Below are positions 43,166 through 47,318 of a stretch of 47,318 bases of DNA, piece after piece (the stretch's first letter is position 1; each line of letters starts with the position of its first letter). A program made the translations under genes and the position numbers. The stretch is taken from the NCBI GenBank assembly GCA_934274515.1, contig CAKQTC010000013.1, forward strand, positions 1-47,318. Reading direction: 5' to 3'. The notes beneath the pieces are model-generated. The model did not search any database. It worked only from the letters and a program-made list of their open reading frames with translations, and had not been told where the DNA came from. The DNA comes from an uncultured Clostridia bacterium. GTDB taxonomy: Bacteria > Bacillota > Clostridia > Christensenellales > DTU072.

Positions 43166-43648
43166 TTATTCTCCCGTTTTGGAAATCGCAAGAATTTCAA
43201 ACGCGAGCATATCCCCCGACGGCGTTTTTGCGACAACTTTTTCGCCGACCTTGTGTCCGACAAGCGCCCTGCCGATAGGACTTTGATCGCTTATTTTGTT
43301 ATCGAGTACGCTGCTTTCGAGCGACGACACTATCTTAAATTCCGTTTCTTCGTCGAACTTAACGTCGTATACTTTTACCGTCGTTCCGATACCGGCGCTT
43401 TTTACGTTGATGTCTTGTTCTTTTATAATTTCCACGTCGCTAAGTATGTCTTCGAGTCTGTAAATCTCTATTTCATTTGCTTCCTGCTCGGATTTGGCGG
43501 CGGAATATTCAGCATTTTCGCTTAAATCTCCGAATTCCTTAGCGGTCTTAATCGCCTTGGAAATCTCGTCGCGTCGCGTCGTTTTGCAGTGTTGCAATTT
43601 TTCCGTAAGTTCGTCGAACTTCTTTTGTGTAAGAGTGTTTTTCGCCAT
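43166..43648 (-). CDS. greA: Transcription elongation factor GreA
   Basis: A 160-residue GreA. The N-terminal coiled coil carries LTQKKFDELTEKLQHCKTTRR and the acidic tip AKEFGDLSENAEYSAAK, which enters the polymerase channel. The C-terminal FKBP-like part includes KISDQSPIGRALVGHKVGE. It rescues backtracked RNA polymerase. AAGGAG precedes the ATG. It is the first gene of the operon leading to ricT. Confidence 0.96.
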   Translation of the reverse strand: MAKNTLTQKKFDELTEKLQHCKTTRRDEISKAIKTAKEFGDLSENAEYSAAKSEQEANEIEIYRLEDILSDVEIIKEQDINVKSAGIGTTVKVYDVKFDEETEFKIVSSLESSVLDNKISDQSPIGRALVGHKVGEKVVAKTPSGDMLAFEILAISKTGE

Positions 43649-43718
43649 TTTTCGTAAAACTCCTTATTTTTTTGCCGCAATCCGTTCGGGTTGCAAGCGT
43701 TGTTATTTATAATCAGTT

Positions 43719-43747
43719 ATTATATATTAAACAAAATAATAAGTCAA
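43719..43747 (-). promoter_or_regulatory. Promoter of the greA-tmk-holB-ricT operon
   Basis: Minus-strand TTGACT (43747-43742), 17-nt spacer, TATAAT (43724-43719), about 65 nt before the greA start. Confidence 0.85.
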
Positions 43748-43764
43748 CCCGACAAACGTCGCTT

Positions 43765-45678
43765 TCACGACAAATCGGTCAAGTCGTTTAACCACTCCGA
43801 ACAAACCGCGTCGGACGGCATACGCAAATCCCCGCGCGGCGACAGCGACACAGACCCGATTTTTACCCCGTCGGGAACGCACGAACGCTTGAATTGTTGC
43901 GCGAAAAACCGCTTTACAAACGTCGTCAACCACTTTTTTATTGTTTCGTCGTCGTATCTTTCGCTAAACGTGTACTTCGCTATTCGGTAAATTTTCGACG
44001 GAGAAAACGCATAACGCACGAAATAGTACAAGAAGAAATCGTGCAGTTCGTAAGGTCCGACTTTGTCCTCGGTTATCTGCACTATTTTTTTCCCGTCGGA
44101 CGGCAAAAGTTCGGGACTTATAGGCGTGGCGAGTATGTCGTTTAACGCGCGCTCTACCCCTTTCCCGTACCGTTTCGCTTCGTACGAAACAAGATGCTTC
44201 ACTAACGTTTTCGGCACGGAACAATTAACTCCGTACATTGACATATGGTCGCCGTTGTACGTCGCCCAACCGAGCGCAAGTTCGGACAAATCGCCCGTTC
44301 CGACGACAAGCCCGTTTCGACTGTTCGCATAGTCCATAAGAACCTGCGTCCGCTCTCTCGCCTGCGCGTTTTCGTACGTTACGTCATAGGTATCTTTCGG
44401 ATGCTTGATATCGCTTAAATGCCGACTAACCGCCGTCCGTACGGATATTTTAACGCATTTCGCACCCAAACACCGAGTAAGTTGTTTTGCGTTCTTTAAC
44501 GTACGTTCGGTAGTCCCGAAACACGGCATTGTGATACCGTAAACCGTAAATTTAGTTTTTTGTTCGTCGCTTAGAAGTTCCTTTGCGCGCACCGCTACGA
44601 GAAGAGCGAGCGCGCTGTCCAAGCCTCCGCTTATCCCGATAATCGCGCTAGCAGCATGCGTGTGTTCGATACGTTTTTTTAGAGCGTGCGCTTGCAGGGA
44701 AAGTATGAGTTCGGTGCGTTTTTCAAGTTCATTGCCGGACGGAACGAACGGAAACGACGGATATTTGCGAGTAAGGCTTGTTTCGGCTACGGATAAGTCC
44801 GCGACGACCGTTTTATAGGTAAAATCCGGGCGCGCGTATTGAGCGTATTTAGTGCGTTCCGCAGCAAGGGCGGAAACGTCTATTTCCGTAAAAATCATCT
44901 CGGAGCCGAACAGATTGCTTTCGGCAAGAATTTTGCCGTTTTCCGCAATTATGTCGTGTCCGGCAAACACCATATCCGTCGTGCTTTCTCCTTCGCCGGC
45001 GTCGGCGTATAGATACGCGCAAAACAGTTTCGCCGATTGAAGAGAAACGAGCGAGCGGCGGTATTCCGCCTTCCCGACGAGTTCGTTGCTCGCGGAAAGA
45101 TTGACGATAACGGTCGCGCCCGCCAAAGCGTGCGAAACGGAAGGCGGATTCATAACCCACAAATCTTCGCAAATCTCGGCGGCTATGCGCAAATCGGGCA
45201 TAGCCGGCACGACGATGAGAATTTTAGTCCCGAAAAGAGTTCTTTGACGACAAAATTCCACTTCGACCGTTTCGTCGAGCGCAGGCGTAAATTGTCGTTT
45301 TTCGTAGAATTCATTGTAGTTCGGGAGATGGGTTTTCGGAATAAGCGCAAGAATTTTGCCCTTACAAATCGCCGCCGCCACGTTGTAATTGCTATTAAGA
45401 TAATTAAACGGCAGCCCGACGAACACGACCGCGTCCACGTCCTCGGTTTCCTTAAGAATACGCATAAGCGCATTTTCCGCGGCGGAAAGAAGAACCCCGT
45501 GATAGAACAAATCGCCCGCCGTGTAAGCGGTAAGCGACAACTCCGGGAAAACGATAATCTTTGCCCCGCGAGCGGCGGCGGCGCGAATCGAAAGAATAAT
45601 CTGCTCGGCATTGTAAGAAACGTCGGCAACTTTTAACCGCGGCGAACCGCAAGCGACTTTAATAAACCCGTCTTTCAT
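43765..45678 (-). CDS. nadE: Glutamine-dependent NAD+ synthetase
   Basis: Start set at the ATG at 45678, preceded by CGGAG, giving 637 residues. The N-terminal nitrilase-type glutaminase has its Glu-Lys-Cys triad in FPELSLTAYT (Glu46), KTHLPNYNEFYE and AAEICEDLW. The C-terminal synthetase has the PP-loop ISGGLDSALALLVAV and GTGDLSELALGWATYNGDHM. It amidates deamido-NAD using ammonia channelled from glutamine. It is monocistronic, with a strong inverted repeat upstream. Confidence 0.96.
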   Translation of the reverse strand: MKDGFIKVACGSPRLKVADVSYNAEQIILSIRAAAARGAKIIVFPELSLTAYTAGDLFYHGVLLSAAENALMRILKETEDVDAVVFVGLPFNYLNSNYNVAAAICKGKILALIPKTHLPNYNEFYEKRQFTPALDETVEVEFCRQRTLFGTKILIVVPAMPDLRIAAEICEDLWVMNPPSVSHALAGATVIVNLSASNELVGKAEYRRSLVSLQSAKLFCAYLYADAGEGESTTDMVFAGHDIIAENGKILAESNLFGSEMIFTEIDVSALAAERTKYAQYARPDFTYKTVVADLSVAETSLTRKYPSFPFVPSGNELEKRTELILSLQAHALKKRIEHTHAASAIIGISGGLDSALALLVAVRAKELLSDEQKTKFTVYGITMPCFGTTERTLKNAKQLTRCLGAKCVKISVRTAVSRHLSDIKHPKDTYDVTYENAQARERTQVLMDYANSRNGLVVGTGDLSELALGWATYNGDHMSMYGVNCSVPKTLVKHLVSYEAKRYGKGVERALNDILATPISPELLPSDGKKIVQITEDKVGPYELHDFFLYYFVRYAFSPSKIYRIAKYTFSERYDDETIKKWLTTFVKRFFAQQFKRSCVPDGVKIGSVSLSPRGDLRMPSDAVCSEWLNDLTDLS

Positions 45679-45696
45679 ATATTTTTCTCCGTTTTT

Positions 45697-45729
45697 CGTT
45701 TTTGACAAATAAAACATTCGTCAAAAACG
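45697..45729. promoter_or_regulatory. Inverted repeat in the nadE leader
   Basis: CGTTTTTGAC (45697-45706) and GTCAAAAACG (45720-45729) form a perfect 10-bp inverted repeat with a 13-nt centre, ending about 10 nt before the nadE ribosome-binding site. It could be an operator or an mRNA hairpin controlling nadE. On the plus strand it is followed by GTTTTTTT and could also terminate. Confidence 0.55.
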
Positions 45730-45782
45730 GTTTTTTTACATTTTTGCCGTTTTGACGCTATCGACAGCGCAAAAAAAACGAT

Positions 45783-45796
45783 ACTTTTATAAAAGT
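45783..45796. repeat. Perfect 14-bp palindrome upstream of nadE
   Basis: ACTTTTATAAAAGT reads the same on both strands, about 105 nt before nadE. The rest of the gap between here and the tRNA promoter is AT-rich and shows no gene. Confidence 0.5.
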
Positions 45797-45983
45797 TTAC
45801 CACTTTAATGACGGATAATCAACGATTTTTTCATATTTTGATAAAATTTACATTTGAAAACGCCGTTTAATCGATGAACACACCGAGAACGGACGAAAAA
45901 CTAGACAAAAACGAATTTTCGGTTAACCGCGATACGCAAACGCAATAAAAAGAAAAATTTATAAAAAATTTATCGAAAAACAG

Positions 45984-46012
45984 TTAACATAACGAGAGAA
46001 ATGCGGTATTAT
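45984..46012 (+). promoter_or_regulatory. Promoter of tRNA-Val
   Basis: TTAACA (45984-45989), 17-nt spacer, TATTAT (46007-46012), 20 nt before the mature tRNA. Confidence 0.7.
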
Positions 46013-46031
46013 AAAAAGGTAGAATTCCTAC

Positions 46032-46107
46032 GGGCAATTAACTCAGTTGGTAGAGTGCTTCCGTCACATGGAAGAAGTCAGGGGTTCGAGTCCCTTATTG
46101 CCCACCA
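46032..46107 (+). tRNA. tRNA-Val(CAC)
   Basis: A 76-nt cloverleaf with encoded CCA: acceptor GGGCAAT/ATTGCCC, D stem ACTC/GAGT, anticodon stem CTTCC/GGAAG with loop GTCACAT (anticodon CAC, reading GTG), T stem AGGGG/CCCTT with loop TTCGAGT. All stems pair, with one G-T in the T stem. Confidence 0.93.
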
Positions 46108-46112
46108 CACTT

Positions 46113-46165
46113 AACCTATCCGCACATCTTGACATATGAGAACAGCGTACGGATAGGTTTTGTTT
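46113..46165 (+). terminator. Terminator after tRNA-Val
   Basis: AACCTATCCG (46113-46122) pairs perfectly with CGGATAGGTT (46150-46159) across a 27-nt loop, then TTGTTTT. The loop is longer than usual. Confidence 0.65.
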
Positions 46166-46328
46166 TACCTACTGATTTTAATTCTTTTTTACCGAAATAA
46201 GCCAAGGAAGACGGCGCTCAGTTCTTTTTTATTTGAGAACTCTCTTGCAATACTTCGCCATTTATCCAAACTATTACGCCAATATTATGCCGATTTTGGT
46301 GTAATATCTTTGGTTTTCGGAGCATACG

Positions 46329-47231
46329 CTATATCTTATTTCGATAATTATACTTTGTCAAAACCTGCTTTTTTCGTTTTATCGTTACTTCCGTATATAT
46401 TTCCGTCGTAGAAATACTTGCGTGTCCCAGAATTTCCTGAACGGAACGTAAGTCCGCGCCGTTAGCAAGAAGATTGGTTGCAAAAGTATGGCGTAAATAA
46501 TGCGGCGTGGCATTCGGATTGATTCCCGAAAGCTTTTTATATTTTTTAAATATATTTTCTATGCTGTAAATGGTAATCGGTTCCAATATTCGATTTAAAA
46601 ACAGATAATCGGAGGAAGGACTGAATTTTTTTCGCAAGCGTAACCATTCTTTGAGATTATTCCAAGTTTCTTGACTGGATAAATATAGTAGTCTTTGCTT
46701 TCTACCTTTGCCATGAATAAGGATAGTGCGCTCTTGCATAATGATATCCGATAGGGTAATATTCGCCGCTTCTCCGATTCGAATTCCCGTGCTGATGAGT
46801 AAATCGATTAAACATAAATCCCGAGTGGTTTCAAATACGGAAAAATCGGTTTGCGCAATGTTTTTGCAATTATATAGCGAGGACAATAAATGAGAGACCT
46901 CTTTAACGGCCAAAGTCTTTGGCAATCGTTTTTCCTGTCGAAAGGAGAACTTAATACCGAAGAACGGATTTTCGGATATTATATTTTCGTTATATAAGTA
47001 AGAGTAGAACAGTTTTAAAGAAATGATCTTGCGCTTTATCGTAGTGTCTTTTAATTCCCTTTGGGAAAGGTGATTTATATAAGAGTATATGTCATCGATA
47101 TCCGTTTCCGAAACCGAGTCGTTTAAAAAACGAAGATAATCACTTATATCCGATTTGTAAGCGACAATCGTTTTTCGAGAAAGATTTTTTGTTGATTGCG
47201 TTTTTCTTATAAAATTATCAATGTTTTGCAT
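46329..47231 (-). CDS. Tyrosine recombinase/integrase
   Basis: A 300-residue XerC/D-type recombinase. The N-terminal SAM-like DNA-binding part (1-90) has LSRKTIVAYKSDISDYLRF. The catalytic residues are Arg151 (TGIRIGEA), Lys at HGKGRKQR, His244/Arg247 (HYLRHTFATNLL), His270 (LGHAS) and Tyr279 (TEIYTEV). The gene faces the 3' end of tRNA-Val and its codon use is more AT-rich than the housekeeping genes to its left, suggesting acquired DNA. It could be the integrase of an element whose body lies to the right, or a stand-alone Xer-like gene. AAAAGGAG precedes the ATG. Confidence 0.9.
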   Translation of the reverse strand: MQNIDNFIRKTQSTKNLSRKTIVAYKSDISDYLRFLNDSVSETDIDDIYSYINHLSQRELKDTTIKRKIISLKLFYSYLYNENIISENPFFGIKFSFRQEKRLPKTLAVKEVSHLLSSLYNCKNIAQTDFSVFETTRDLCLIDLLISTGIRIGEAANITLSDIIMQERTILIHGKGRKQRLLYLSSQETWNNLKEWLRLRKKFSPSSDYLFLNRILEPITIYSIENIFKKYKKLSGINPNATPHYLRHTFATNLLANGADLRSVQEILGHASISTTEIYTEVTIKRKKQVLTKYNYRNKI

Positions 47232-47254
47232 AATTTGCTCCTTTTAGTCGAATT

Positions 47255-47318
47255 TTCCATTGCAAATTATATCAAAACAGTTTATAATATCGTTATAATA
47301 AAATAACTCTTAATTATT
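47255..47318 (-). promoter_or_regulatory. AT-rich region with a possible integrase promoter
   Basis: On the minus strand an extended -10 box (TGATATAAT) lies about 35 nt before the integrase start. No good -35 box accompanies it. The sequence to the window end is AT-rich with no visible gene. Confidence 0.4.

Noticed and set aside
43165..43263. Decarboxylase start inside greA
   Set aside because: The N-terminal 33 residues are out-of-frame greA sequence; TTG at 43164 has a ribosome-binding site.

Overview
The window looks like chromosome of a spore-forming, gut-type member of the Clostridia. YabP and YabQ spore-coat-assembly genes, Shine-Dalgarno sites of the AAGGAG/GGAGG type, TTGACA/TATAAT promoters, many lipoproteins with Clostridia-like signal peptides, a rubrerythrin, formate-THF ligase and Feo iron uptake all point this way. 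A member of the Christensenellales-like lineages would fit, but that is inference from sequence flavour only.

Layout. 1-4166 (minus): three large surface lipoproteins. One is cut by the window edge and built of 41-residue Cys-rich repeats, one has CxxC repeats plus a DUF6273-like end, and one has an InlB-type repeat plus BspA-type leucine-rich repeats. 4252-6303 (minus): a rhodanese-TtcA fusion and an MBL hydrolase. 6331-12666 (minus): a cell-surface saccharide locus with a sugar aminotransferase and acetyltransferase (FdtB/FdtC-like) and two long two-domain glycosyl/glycerophosphate transferases. 13128-14348 (plus): a membrane M28 peptidase. 14440-16593 (minus): a membrane protein with two Rossmann (RCK/TrkA-N-like) domains and a RyR-like C-terminus. 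16951-19437: fhs and a divergent rubrerythrin. 19712-22977 (plus): VTC polyphosphate-polymerase-like protein, DUF4956 membrane protein and a beta-helix carbohydrate-binding lipoprotein, with G-quadruplex-type motifs on both sides. 23166-26992 (minus): two lipoproteins, an MBL hydrolase and a TSCPD protein. 27111-28332 (plus): yabP, yabQ and a helical protein of unknown role. 28707-32286 (minus): feoA-feoA-feoB-FeoB-associated protein under a strong promoter with a palindromic operator, divergent from a TetR regulator and a YwaF/TMEM164-like protein (32515-34075). 34211-37877 (minus): phosphoglucomutase, DUF3810 and SGNH hydrolase. 38039-39200 (minus): a frameshifted lipoprotein preceded by a strongly structured RNA with its own promoter and terminator. 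39444-43648 (minus): greA, an Orn/Lys/Arg-decarboxylase-family gene, tmk, holB and ricT from one promoter, a compact version of the Bacillus yaaO-tmk-holB-yaaT neighbourhood. 43765-45678 (minus): nadE. 46032-46107: tRNA-Val(CAC), followed by a tyrosine recombinase (46329-47231) that may mark the edge of an integrated element continuing past the window.

No defence island, CRISPR array or complete mobile element is visible. The least explained objects are the structured RNA near 39.1 kb, the RyR-domain membrane protein, the FeoB with a roughly 180-residue extracytoplasmic insertion, and the yabQ reading frame that runs 290 nt into its neighbour.
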